DNA from: Poecilobothrus nobilitatus
Taxonomy: Eukaryota > Arthropoda > Insecta > Diptera > Dolichopodidae
Assembly: GCA_947095535.1 (NCBI GenBank)
Contig: OX352772.1
Span: forward strand, 183,824,240-183,888,239
Length of the DNA stretch: 64,000 nucleotides
Direction of reading: 5' to 3'
Under the pieces are notes generated by a model. It saw only the letters and a list, made by a program, of their open reading frames with translations. It was not told where the DNA came from and ran no database searches. Below, piece by piece: positions 1 through 10,192 of the stretch (position 1 is its first letter; each line of letters starts with the position of its first letter). Both the position numbers and the translations under genes were made by a program.

Positions 1-1345
1 ATTTAAATAGAATATCTAGTGATTATAAATCTCTAAATTCAAAAATCCTATGCCTTCGAAAAGTTCTGGATGAAAAATTAAAGGAAGATTTTGATAAGCA
101 ATTTCAAAAAAAGCTTTGTGACATAAAACCTCGTCCTAAGGCATTTAAAGAAATAAATAGAATTATAGATAAAAATACTGATGGGGACAAAAAGCTATAA
201 TTTAACAGAATAGAAATAATAGAAAAACAAGAGAAGATCAATGTTTTTAAAAATTTTTATGAAGAGCTTTATAGGAATAAAAGCCCCAGTAAAATTACAA
301 AAATTAATGAATCAGTTAGGCAAGTTACTAATGATTTTATTAAAGAACAGACAATGAAACAGACAAATAGGTTACAACCTTTGCTACAATTTTTAAATCT
401 AATTCCATCAGACAACCCGGGATCTCCCAGGTTTTTAAAACTGGAAGATATTAATTTTATAATTTCAAAAATTAACTTAAAAAAATCACATGGTCCGGAT
501 AGAATTTCAAATTATATACTAAAAAAACTTCCAAACAAAGCATTATCATTTTTGCATATTATTTTAAATAATTGTATAAACAACGGATACTTTCCAAAAC
601 ATTTTAAAATAGCGAAACTAATTCCTATATTAAAAAATCAAAAATCACACGAACCAGCTAATTTTAGGCCAATCTGATTGCTTTCAAATGTGGGAAAGAC
701 CAGGTAGACCAATTTTGTGATGATAATAATATTATTCCGAATTATCAATTTGGGTTTAAACCAGGACACTCGACTTTAGATGCGTTACTAAAGTTACATA
801 ATTATGTAGCCTTAAATTAAAATAAAATGTTTTCTATAGTAATGATATCTATTCATATTGAAAAGGCCTTTGATTCTGTATGGAAGAATGGATTAATTTA
901 CAAATTGATAAATTAGGATTTTCGAGCAACAGTAATAAGGTTTCTTTTAAGTTTCATGTCAGATCGTACATTATATATTTGTTTTCATGGTCAGGAGTCA
1001 GAAAACATATCTGTATCGGCAGGAGTTCCACAGGGCTCTGTATTGGGTCCGAAATTATTTAATTTATACTTACATGATTTTCCTCATGAAATATATGATA
1101 GAAGAAATAGATTTCAATCAACAGCGAACTTATTTGCTGATGATATAAATATCTATGCTTGCTCTAAAAATCCAGATCTAGCTCTAAAATATGTAGATAG
1201 ATATAGTGAAAAGATTGTTAAATACTATGATAAATGGAAAATTGGAATTAATTCAAAAAAATCAGTATTAAGATGCTTTAGAAACGCTAGCGGTGAAGCA
1301 CCTAAAAAAGTAGTAGCTAAAAGTAAAAGCTACTACAGTTATTAA
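1..1345 (+). pseudogene. LINE A (Jockey/I-group) linker and reverse transcriptase, left duplicate copy
   Basis: This is the interior of a non-LTR retrotransposon ORF2, already running at the window edge. Bases 1-350 encode the Lys-rich linker between endonuclease and RT. Bases 354-677 encode early RT motifs (SHGPDRISNYILKKL, then a block ending EPANFRPI), followed by an in-frame stop at 675-677. Bases 820-1345 encode KAFDSVW-like, AGVPQGSVLGP and LFADDINIYA motifs, so the catalytic FADD box survives. Several stops and frame changes make it non-functional. It is nearly identical to 6413-7757. Reading runs out near 1345, where LINE B is inserted; the remaining C-terminal part appears only at 12826-13275. 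The Jockey/I-group label rests on remembered motif patterns. Confidence 0.85.
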
Positions 1346-1490
1346 ATAACGTTTATTAAGTACAGACGTGTTTTTTTATCGATTAAAAATTTTTTTTTTT
1401 TTTCTATAAATACGGTAAAATTGAAAATAAAAGGTAAAAACAAAGAAAATAATAATCAGCAGTTTTTATTTTAATTAATAATTACCAACT
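1310..1490 (+). other. 5' end region of LINE B with small hairpin
   Basis: This stretch lies between the disrupted RT of LINE A and the ATG of LINE B ORF1. It holds a 9-base inverted repeat (GTAGTAGCT at 1310-1318 with AGCTACTAC at 1328-1336) and a T-run near 1388-1400, and probably includes the 5' UTR of LINE B. The exact insertion boundary cannot be fixed by eye because I see no clear target-site duplication. The same features recur at 7722-7902. Confidence 0.45.
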
Positions 1491-2807
1491 ATGGCGTCGT
1501 GCCAAAAGTGCAAAATGAAAATAAAGGGAGAAACTGGAATAGAATGTGGAGGAGTGTGTAAGAAAATATACCACGAAGCTTTTAGATGTTCAGATTTGGA
1601 TCAATCATCAATTAACATGATATGTGCTAATCAAAATATTAAATTTATATGTGACGACTGTGTTCTGTATATTCAAAATATAGACTTAGTCCTTCAAAAT
1701 ATGGAAAGAGCGGTGGGAAAAAGTAATGATCAGCTGAAAGAGTACAAAGAAGAGTTTGATACAGCTATCAAAAATAACGAGAAAGAAGTTATCGATCTAC
1801 TAAAGGCAATTGAAACTAATTATATGAAACGGTTGGAGGAAATCAAATTTAGTCAACAAAAAGAATTAGATAAAATGGCAAAATTTACAGACGTCTTTAA
1901 AAATCAAAGCGAGAAGGTGAACGAACAATTTATGAATGTAATAAAAAAAAGTGATGAGATATGCAATAAACTTACTAATACTGGGATTGAAAAAAAAATA
2001 AATACAGGTCATACGGTGTCATTTGCCGATATTGTGAAAAATACAATAAGCGGTTCTGATATGATAATGAAAAAAGAACTACCTTTAATTGTAAAACCGA
2101 GGAGTAAGCAAAAAAATGAAAAAACAAAGAGTGATTTGAATACAAAGGTGGATCCAAAAAATTTTAAAATTAAAAATGTTGTTAATAGAAAAAATGGTAT
2201 AATTTTAATTGAAACTGATATAAAGGAAGATCGGGAAAAAATAAGAAATGAATTAGAACTAAAATTGAATGAAAATTATGAGATAAAAATACCGGTAGAA
2301 ATGAAACCAAAAATAGAAATTGTTCACATTAATCAGAAATATAGTGAAATAGAAATAATTGAAAAGTTAAAAAAACAAAATGATTTCCTTGAAATGAGTG
2401 AAATGAAAGTGCTAAAAACATATTCTGTTAAAAAATATAATAAGGAAATATTTAACATAGTTATTGAAGTTGATAAGGAGTCATTTCCTAAAATTTTGGC
2501 ACATGAAAAAGTTTGCATAGGTTGGGAAAGATAAAAAGTCTTCGACGCTATAAGCATTCCAAGATGTTTTAATTGTAAAGGCTTTAACCATAAATCAGCT
2601 GAATGTAAGAATGCGGAAACATGCTTGAAATGCCATCAGGAACATAAAACTAGTGAATGCAAGCAAGAAGATATTAATAAGTGCATAAACTGTTATTTAA
2701 AAATCAATGTGGATGTTAATCATAATACATTAAGTAGAACCTGCCCGGCTTTTCAGCATAAACTAACTTTAAAAAAACAAAAAATAGGCTACTAGCAATC
2801 ACAGGTA

Positions 2808-3179
2808 ATGGGCAAAGATCACAATAAAACAATTGAAATAATACGAAATAATGCTAATTATAATGATAATATTAATGATAATTGTAGTAATAGCACAAAT
2901 AGAATTCAAATTAATAGCAACAATACCGATATCAATAATAACAATAGTAATAATAATAATAACACTGATAATAATGATAATATTAATAATAGCAATATGA
3001 ATAATAATAACAATAAGTATAATAATAACAATAAAAATAATAATAACAATGATGATAATCATAGTAATAATAATATTAATAAGAATGCAGTAAGCAATAA
3101 AAATATTAATGATAAAATGCAAAAACACATAAAAAAGAAAAAAACCTTTAGTTTACTTAAATATGTTCCTAAAAACTAA
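2808..3179 (+). repeat. AAT/AAC-rich low-complexity tract coding poly-Asn
   Basis: This is a degenerate AAT/AAC/GAT trinucleotide tract embedded in the LINE B ORF1 frame, giving a run dominated by Asn. It lies between the zinc-knuckle region and the C-terminal segment. The antisense reading is an artefactual Ile-rich ORF. It is repeated at 9220-9591. Confidence 0.85.
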
Positions 3180-3390
3180 TAGTAATAATACAAAATTGAA
3201 AATTATTAAAAGTAATTCTAATGGAATCAAAAATGATACATTGCATCAACGAAATGAAATAAATAACATTAAAACAGAAAATAAAAACAATAGTACCATA
3301 GAAAATAAAGTTAGTGATAATTGTACTCTTACTTCTTTGCAACCTTAGCCGTTAAGCTGTTCTCAAAGTAGTAATAGCTTTATTGATCCA

Positions 3391-3768
3391 ATGGCTCCAC
3401 CAATCGTTAAAATGACAAGAAAAGCGATCGCAGACGGTGAAATCATATATATACTCTCCCGATTAAGAGATAACAGGATTTATAATAATGTAAGGATGTA
3501 TCTATCATACTTTCATAATGAAGATGATGTCTGTATTGAAGGTATTACAAAAACAAACATCAAAATACTTATTGATCAAGAAGGGTTTCCAACGGATTAC
3601 GAAGAATTAAGTAGAATATATTATAGATATCATTTAAGCAGAGGTATTCCCCATGAAGCTGTTAAAAAATATCTAAAAATGCACAGACGTCATATTGACA
3701 ACAAACACAGAGAGAATCTTCAAAAACAAAGAGAAACTTGGCGTAATTATATGATAGGTATTCCATAA
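3391..3768 (+). CDS. C-terminal segment of LINE B ORF1, unrecognised fold
   Basis: An open 126-codon stretch starts at ATG 3391 and is in frame with the segment that opens at 3163 (one TAG at 3346-3348 between them). The protein is basic, with helical-looking repeats such as RLRDNRIYNNVRMYL and a Lys/Arg-rich C-terminus (KYLKMHRRHIDNKHRENL). I do not recognise the family. Its place just before the endonuclease ORF, and its frame, suggest the end of ORF1 rather than a separate gene. The right copy (9803-10180) encodes the same protein, so it stayed open in both. Confidence 0.5.
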   Translation: MAPPIVKMTRKAIADGEIIYILSRLRDNRIYNNVRMYLSYFHNEDDVCIEGITKTNIKILIDQEGFPTDYEELSRIYYRYHLSRGIPHEAVKKYLKMHRRHIDNKHRENLQKQRETWRNYMIGIP

Positions 3769-3782
3769 TGATATAACCAAAC

Positions 3783-5144
3783 GAAAACAATATAGGTGAA
3801 CTCGACATTTTGTACTTGAACATCTGCAGCATAAGAAATAAATTGTTCGAACTTGAGATTCTTATAAATGAATATGAACCAGTTGATATTGTAATAGTTA
3901 CAGAAGTATGGTTATATGATAGTGAGATTAGAATCTTTAACTTACCTAAATTTAAAGCAGTATACAACTGTAGGAATAAAAAGAGAGGAGGGGGAACAGT
4001 AATTTTTATAAAAAATAATATTAATTTTAATGAAATAGTTAAGGAAGAAAAATACAATTTAAAAATTGCTGAAATTCAAGACACTCGGCCTAAAATTAAA
4101 ATAGGTGCGTTTTATAAAGCCCCAAATGAGAACACTATGCAATTTATCGAACATATGGAAAAAAAATTGGAGAAACAATCAAACTGCATCTTTTTTGCTA
4201 ATACTAATATCAATCTTTTTAACAGCTCCAATTCTTTAATTGCGTATACAGATATGTTATCAACATCTGGGTATAACATTATCAACAAAATGCACAGCAC
4301 AAGAGTTGCCGCTAATGCAAAAACCTTAATAGATCATATTTTGTCAAACTTAAGTGATAAATATAATATAACTTTCAAAATTAAAGAAAACAGTCTTTCT
4401 GATCATAAAGCATCTATAACTAAAATAAAAACTATCGATATTAAAAAGAAAACAATGAAAAAACAAATTATAAATAAAACCGATTATCAAAAATTTTATA
4501 ACATAGTACAAATCCAAGAACAAAATAATAACTTAACAGATAATGATACATTGATTAAAATAATCCAGGATGCTAAAGAAGCCAGTACGAAGAAAATTTT
4601 ATTAAGAACTAGAAACAATAATTGGATAACGGCTAATATACTCAAAAAGATGAAAACAAGGCGCTCCTTATACGATGCTCATAAAAAAGACCCAACTAAT
4701 AAAGTAAAAAAAGACAGATACGTGAAATGTAAAAAAGAAATGACTAAAATAATAAAAGAAGCCAAGCAAAGTCACATTAATAGCAGTATTGAAAAGGCTG
4801 CAAACGACTCGAGAAAATTATGGAAAATCATCCACAATACAATTAAAAACAGTGAAGATACTATAAATGAAAATATTTGTAATATAATACAAGAAAATGG
4901 AAAAATTACAGTAACTGATAGAGAAAATGCTAATGCTATGAATAAATTTTTTGGAGAAATAGGAACACATATAGCGAATGGAATTAATAAGTCGAATAAA
5001 TCGAATGATAGAAGTGAAAACATTATCAAACCAAAAACGATTTATTTAAGTCCAGTCGATGAAAATGAGACTTTCAATATTATCAAAAACTTAAACTGCA
5101 ATGCTGCTGCAGGTTTAGATAATATAACTTTTTATATTATCTAA
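3783..5144 (+). pseudogene. LINE B ORF2, endonuclease and linker only, left copy truncated by duplication junction
   Basis: This is the N-terminal part of an APE-type endonuclease/RT polyprotein. The reading frame opens just after ORF1. Endonuclease motifs are visible: LYLNICSIRNKLFE near the start, VTEVWLYDSE, a KKRGGGTVIF block near 3985 and a LSDHKASI block near 4400. The usual GDFN box reads FFANTNINLF, so the key Asp is not obvious. A Lys-rich linker leads to NCNAAAGLDNIT, the first RT motif, where the sequence breaks off at about 5127. The palm and catalytic box are absent from this copy. The first ATG is replaced by ACG at 3781-3783, whereas the right copy has ATG at 10193. Confidence 0.85.
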
Positions 5145-5148
5145 ACCT
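5111..5148. repeat. 17-bp perfect fold-back at the tandem duplication junction
   Basis: AGGTTTAGATAATATAA (5111-5127) is followed by CTTT and then its exact reverse complement (5132-5148). The left arm is normal LINE B ORF2 sequence, also found at 11523-11539. The right arm is an inverted copy that does not continue LINE B. Sequence then passes directly to LINE A material at 5149. The fold-back therefore marks the breakpoint of the duplication. Confidence 0.9.
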
Positions 5149-7757
5149 CTAAATATAATTTTTTTTAGAATTATTGAAATATAAAGGTTATTTTTTTATT
5201 AAGGTTATTTCTTAGAAAAAAAGTGGTGTTTTTTTTTTATAACATTATTTTAAAATATAAACCTTAATTTTAAATAGTGTTTTAGTCAAACAGCATGAAT
5301 CTTACTAATTTAGTTAAAGAGATAAATGTGTTTATGTCATATATAAAAAACTTAAAATCAAAAGAAGAGCAACAGGGACTTTATATACAATTTTTAATAA
5401 AAATAACAAATAATGAACTTAAATAAAGTTTTTTCCGCAATTACAGTTAATGTTCGCTCAATAAAAAGCATTAGTAAAAGAAAGTTCCTTTTTGGACGTA
5501 CTTAAAGATAAAAAACATTTTGCGTTTGTTATTGAAACTAGGTTAAATGTAAGAAAAAGGTGATGATTATAAAATTATAAAAAATGACGTAAAACAGGGA
5601 ACAGCTATACTGTTCAAAAATAACATAGATTTAACACAAATTGACACAAAAGAATTTCGTACTCCAATCACTTTAGCACAAGGAAAGGTATTAAGACTTG
5701 ATAATATACAAAAATTATTTTTAGTGGGTTCAATATATATAAAACCCCAAACAGATTGTATTACTATGAATGATATGATGAATAAGATTAATGCTTTGGC
5801 AAAAAATTTTGACTTTATTGTAATTGGGGGAGATTTAAATGCAAGAATGATAAAATATGGTGATAGACTAATAAAAAGGAATGGTGTGTTGCTAGAAAAA
5901 TGGTTGATAGATCATTCTACCCAGTACTCTTTTATTATAGTTTCACCATTTCAAACAACTTTTCCTGGAAGTGGTTCAATATTAGATTTGTTTTTAGTAT
6001 CTGATAATCTAATAAATCAGATAAATAAAAATTATCAATGTCAAACATTTTTCTCATTTTCTGACCATTTCGTTGTTAAGCTTGATATTGATGTTAGAAA
6101 TTACAAACTTAAATTAAATGAGCCTCAAAAAATTAGATCATTTAAAAACACGGACTGGGCTAAATTTAAGAGTGAAATTGAGCAAACTTTTTACATGCCT
6201 AATTTAAACATTTCAAAAACAAAAAACCTTTCAAATGAAGAAATTGAAATTCATAAAAAAATTCGTAGATGTAATAAACAATGGAGTAGAAAATAATTCA
6301 CATTTATATTGCCCAAATATTAGAAGATACGACAAACTTCCTCAAAATATATTAAATATGATAAAAGTCAAAAGAAAAATGCAAAAAGACTTAAAAAAAT
6401 TATATCATAGATATTTAAATAGAATATCTAGTGATTATAAATCTCTAAATTCAAAAATCCTATGCCTTCGAAAAGTTCTGGATGAAAAATTAAAGGAAGA
6501 TTTTGATAAGCAATTTCAAAAAAAGCTTTGTGACATAAAACCTCGTCCTAAGGCATTTAAAGAAATAAATAGAATTATAGATAAAAATACTGATGGGGAC
6601 AAAAAGCTATAATTTAACAGAATAGAAATAATAGAAAAACAAGAGAAGATCAATGTTTTTAAAAATTTTTATGAAGAGCTTTATAGGAATAAAAGCCCCA
6701 GTAAAATTACAAAAATTAATGAATCAGTTAGGCAAGTTACTAATGATTTTATTAAAGAACAGACAATGAAACAGACAAATAGGTTACAACCTTTGCTACA
6801 ATTTTTAAATCTAATTCCATCAGACAACCCGGGATCTCCCAGGTTTTTAAAACTGGAAGATATTAATTTTATAATTTCAAAAATTAACTTAAAAAAATCA
6901 CATGGTCCGGATAGAATTTCAAATTATATACTAAAAAAACTTCCAAACAAAGCATTATCATTTTTGCATATTATTTTAAATAATTGTATAAACAACGGAT
7001 ACTTTCCAAAACATTTTAAAATAGCGAAACTAATTCCTATATTAAAAAATCAAAAATCACACGAACCAGCTAATTTTAGGCCAATCTGATTGCTTTCAAA
7101 TGTGGGAAAGACCAGGTAGACCAATTTTGTGATGATAATAATATTATTCCGAATTATCAATTTGGGTTTAAACCAGGACACTCGACTTTAGATGCGTTAC
7201 TAAAGTTACATAATTATGTAGCCTTAAATTAAAATAAAATGTTTTCTATAGTAATGATATCTATTCATATTGAAAAGGCCTTTGATTCTGTATGGAAGAA
7301 TGGATTAATTTACAAATTGATAAATTAGGATTTTCGAGCAACAGTAATAAGGTTTCTTTTAAGTTTCATGTCAGATCGTACATTATATATTTGTTTTCAT
7401 GGTCAGGAGTCAGAAAACATATCTGTATCGGCAGGAGTTCCACAGGGCTCTGTATTGGGTCCGAAATTATTTAATTTATACTTACATGATTTTCCTCATG
7501 AAATATATGATAGAAGAAATAGATTTCAATCAACAGCGAACTTATTTGCTGATGATATAAATATCTATGCTTGCTCTAAAAATCCAGATCTAGCTCTAAA
7601 ATATGTAGATAGATATAGTGAAAAGATTGTTAAATACTATGATAAATGGAAAATTGGAATTAATTCAAAAAAATCAGTATTAAGATGCTTTAGAAACGCT
7701 AGCGGTGAAGCACCTAAAAAAGTAGTAGCTAAAAGTAAAAGCTACTACAGTTATTAA
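5149..7757 (+). pseudogene. LINE A (Jockey/I-group) ORF1 tail, endonuclease and RT, right copy
   Basis: A short open stretch from ATG 5295 to about 5426 may be the C-terminus of ORF1. A VNVRSI motif near 5450 marks the start of the APE endonuclease. The open segment 5724-6296 carries GGDLNARM (near 5826), the SGSILDLFLVSD block and FSDHFVVK, which are endonuclease catalytic-region motifs. Overlapping frame 6235-6612 is the Lys-rich linker. Segments 6766-7089 and 7250-7757 carry RT motifs including AGVPQGSVLGP and LFADDINIYA. Frameshifts (near 6240-6290) and stops (for example 7087-7089) break it. RT is cut near 7757 by LINE B and resumes at 12826. Bases 6413-7757 duplicate 1-1345. Confidence 0.85.
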
Positions 7758-7902
7758 ATAACGTTTATTAAGTACAGACGTGTTTTTTTATCGATTAAAA
7801 ATTTTTTTTTTTTTTCTATAAATACGGTAAAATTGAAAATAAAAGGTAAAAACAAAGAAAATAATAATCAGCAGTTTTTATTTTAATTAATAATTACCAA
7901 CT
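7722..7902 (+). other. 5' end region of LINE B, right copy
   Basis: This is the second copy of the LINE A/LINE B boundary. It has the GTAGTAGCT/AGCTACTAC hairpin (7722-7748), a T-run near 7800 and then the probable 5' UTR up to the ATG at 7903. No target-site duplication is obvious against the right boundary near 12826. Confidence 0.45.
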
Positions 7903-10180
7903 ATGGCGTCGTGCCAAAAGTGCAAAATGAAAATAAAGGGAGAAACTGGAATAGAATGTGGAGGAGTGTGTAAGAAAATATACCACGAAGCTTTTAGATG
8001 TTCAGATTTGGATCAATCATCAATTAACATGATATGTGCTAATCAAAATATTAAATTTATATGTGACGACTGTGTTCTGTATATTCAAAATATAGACTTA
8101 GTCCTTCAAAATATGGAAAGAGCGGTGGGAAAAAGTAATGATCAGCTGAAAGAGTACAAAGAAGAGTTTGATACAGCTATCAAAAATAACGAGAAAGAAG
8201 TTATCGATCTACTAAAGGCAATTGAAACTAATTATATGAAACGGTTGGAGGAAATCAAATTTAGTCAACAAAAAGAATTAGATAAAATGGCAAAATTTAC
8301 AGACGTCTTTAAAAATCAAAGCGAGAAGGTGAACGAACAATTTATGAATGTAATAAAAAAAAGTGATGAGATATGCAATAAACTTACTAATACTGGGATT
8401 GAAAAAAAAATAAATACAGGTCATACGGTGTCATTTGCCGATATTGTGAAAAATACAATAAGCGGTTCTGATATGATAATGAAAAAAGAACTACCTTTAA
8501 TTGTAAAACCGAGGAGTAAGCAAAAAAATGAAAAAACAAAGAGTGATTTGAATACAAAGGTGGATCCAAAAAATTTTAAAATTCAAAATGTTGTTAATAG
8601 AAAAAATGGTATAATTTTAATTGAAACTGATATAAAGGAAGATCGGGAAAAAATAAGAAATGAATTAGAACTAAAATTGAATGAAAATTATGAGATAAAA
8701 ATACCGGTAGAAATGAAACCAAAAATAGAAATTGTTCACATTAATCAGAAATATAGTGAAATAGAAATAATTGAAAAGTTAAAAAAACAAAATGATTTCC
8801 TTGAAATGAGTGAAATGAAAGTGCTAAAAACATATTCTGTTAAAAAATATAATAAGGAAATATTTAACATAGTTATTGAAGTTGATAAGGAGTCATTTCC
8901 TAAAATTTTGGCACATGAAAAAGTTTGCATAGGTTGGGAAAGATAAAAAGTCTTCGACGCTATAAGCATTCCAAGATGTTTTAATTGTAAAGGCTTTAAC
9001 CATAAATCAGCTGAATGTAAGAATGCGGAAACATGCTTGAAATGCCATCAGGAACATAAAACTAGTGAATGCAAGCAAGAAGATATTAATAAGTGCATAA
9101 ACTGTTATTTAAAAATCAATGTGGATGTTAATCATAATACATTAAGTAGAACCTGCCCGGCTTTTCAGCATAAACTAACTTTAAAAAAACAAAAAATAGG
9201 CTACTAGCAATCACAGGTAATGGGCAAAGATCACAATAAAACAATTGAAATAATACGAAATAATGCTAATTATAATGATAATATTAATGATAATTGTAGT
9301 AATAGCACAAATAGAATTCAAATTAATAGCAACAATACCGATATCAATAATAACAATAGTAATAATAATAATAACACTGATAATAATGATAATATTAATA
9401 ATAGCAATATGAATAATAATAACAATAAGTATAATAATAACAATAAAAATAATAATAACAATGATGATAATCATAGTAATAATAATATTAATAAGAATGC
9501 AGTAAGCAATAAAAATATTAATGATAAAATGCAAAAACACATAAAAAAGAAAAAAACCTTTAGTTTACTTAAATATGTTCCTAAAAACTAATAGTAATAA
9601 TACAAAATTGAAAATTATTAAAAGTAATTCTAATGGAATCAAAAATGATACATTGCATCAACGAAATGAAATAAATAACATTAAAACAGAAAATAAAAAC
9701 AATAGTACCATAGAAAATAAAGTTAGTGATAATTGTACTCTTACTTCTTTGCAACCTTAGCCGTTAAGCTGTTCTCAAAGTAGTAATAGCTTTATTGATC
9801 CAATGGCTCCACCAATCGTTAAAATGACAAGAAAAGCGATCGCAGACGGTGAAATCATATATATACTCTCCCGATTAAGAGATAACAGGATTTATAATAA
9901 TGTAAGGATGTATCTATCATACTTTCATAATGAAGATGATGTCTGTATTGAAGGTATTACAAAAACAAACATCAAAATACTTATTGATCAAGAAGGGTTT
10001 CCAACGGATTACGAAGAATTAAGTAGAATATATTATAGATATCATTTAAGCAGAGGTATTCCCCATGAAGCTGTTAAAAAATATCTAAAAATGCACAGAC
10101 GTCATATTGACAACAAACACAGAGAGAATCTTCAAAAACAAAGAGAAACTTGGCGTAATTATATGATAGGTATTCCATAA
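7903..10180 (+). pseudogene. LINE B ORF1, right copy
   Basis: This is the same gag-like protein as the left copy: PHD-like Cys/His finger at the N-terminus, coiled coil, RRM-like region, three CCHC-type knuckles (8970-9160), Asn-rich tract (9220-9591) and an unrecognised basic C-terminal segment (9803-10180). The same lesions are present: TAA at 8944-8946, TAG at 9205-9207, a frameshift near 9575-9591 and a stop at 9758-9760. The lesions therefore predate the duplication. I saw one coding difference from the left copy (C at 8584 against A at 2172, Gln instead of Lys). Confidence 0.8.
9220..9591 (+). repeat. AAT/AAC-rich poly-Asn tract, right copy
   Basis: This is the counterpart of 2808-3179. 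It is a trinucleotide-like tract in the ORF1 frame and appears the same length as the left copy. A slippage-prone repeat with no visible length change argues that the duplication is very recent or an assembly artefact. Confidence 0.85.
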
Positions 10181-10192
10181 TGATATAACCAA

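Larger units (their letters stand above)
1491..3768 (+). pseudogene. LINE B ORF1 (PHD-like finger, coiled coil, CCHC knuckles, Asn-rich tail), left copy
   Basis: This is a gag-like nucleic-acid-binding protein of a CR1-group LINE. It starts at the ATG at 1491. The N-terminus has a Cys/His cluster of PHD type (CQKCKMK, CGGVCKKIYHEAF, CDDCV) in about the first 60 residues. A charged coiled-coil-like stretch follows to about residue 160. An RRM-like region near residues 220-345 ends at an in-frame TAA (2532-2534). The same frame then encodes three Cys/His knuckles (CFNCKGFNHKSAEC, CLKCHQEHKTSEC, a CINC cluster), a TAG (2793-2795) and an Asn-rich tract. A frameshift near 3163-3179 and another stop at 3346-3348 precede a final 126-codon segment. 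Three stops and one frameshift mean it is dead, but the original protein would have been unusually long (about 750 residues). Confidence 0.8.

Noticed and set aside
2799..3128. Ile-rich minus-strand ORF (and its copy 9211-9540)
   Set aside because: It is the antisense of the AAT/AAC repeat inside LINE B ORF1; the periodic sequence keeps all frames open.
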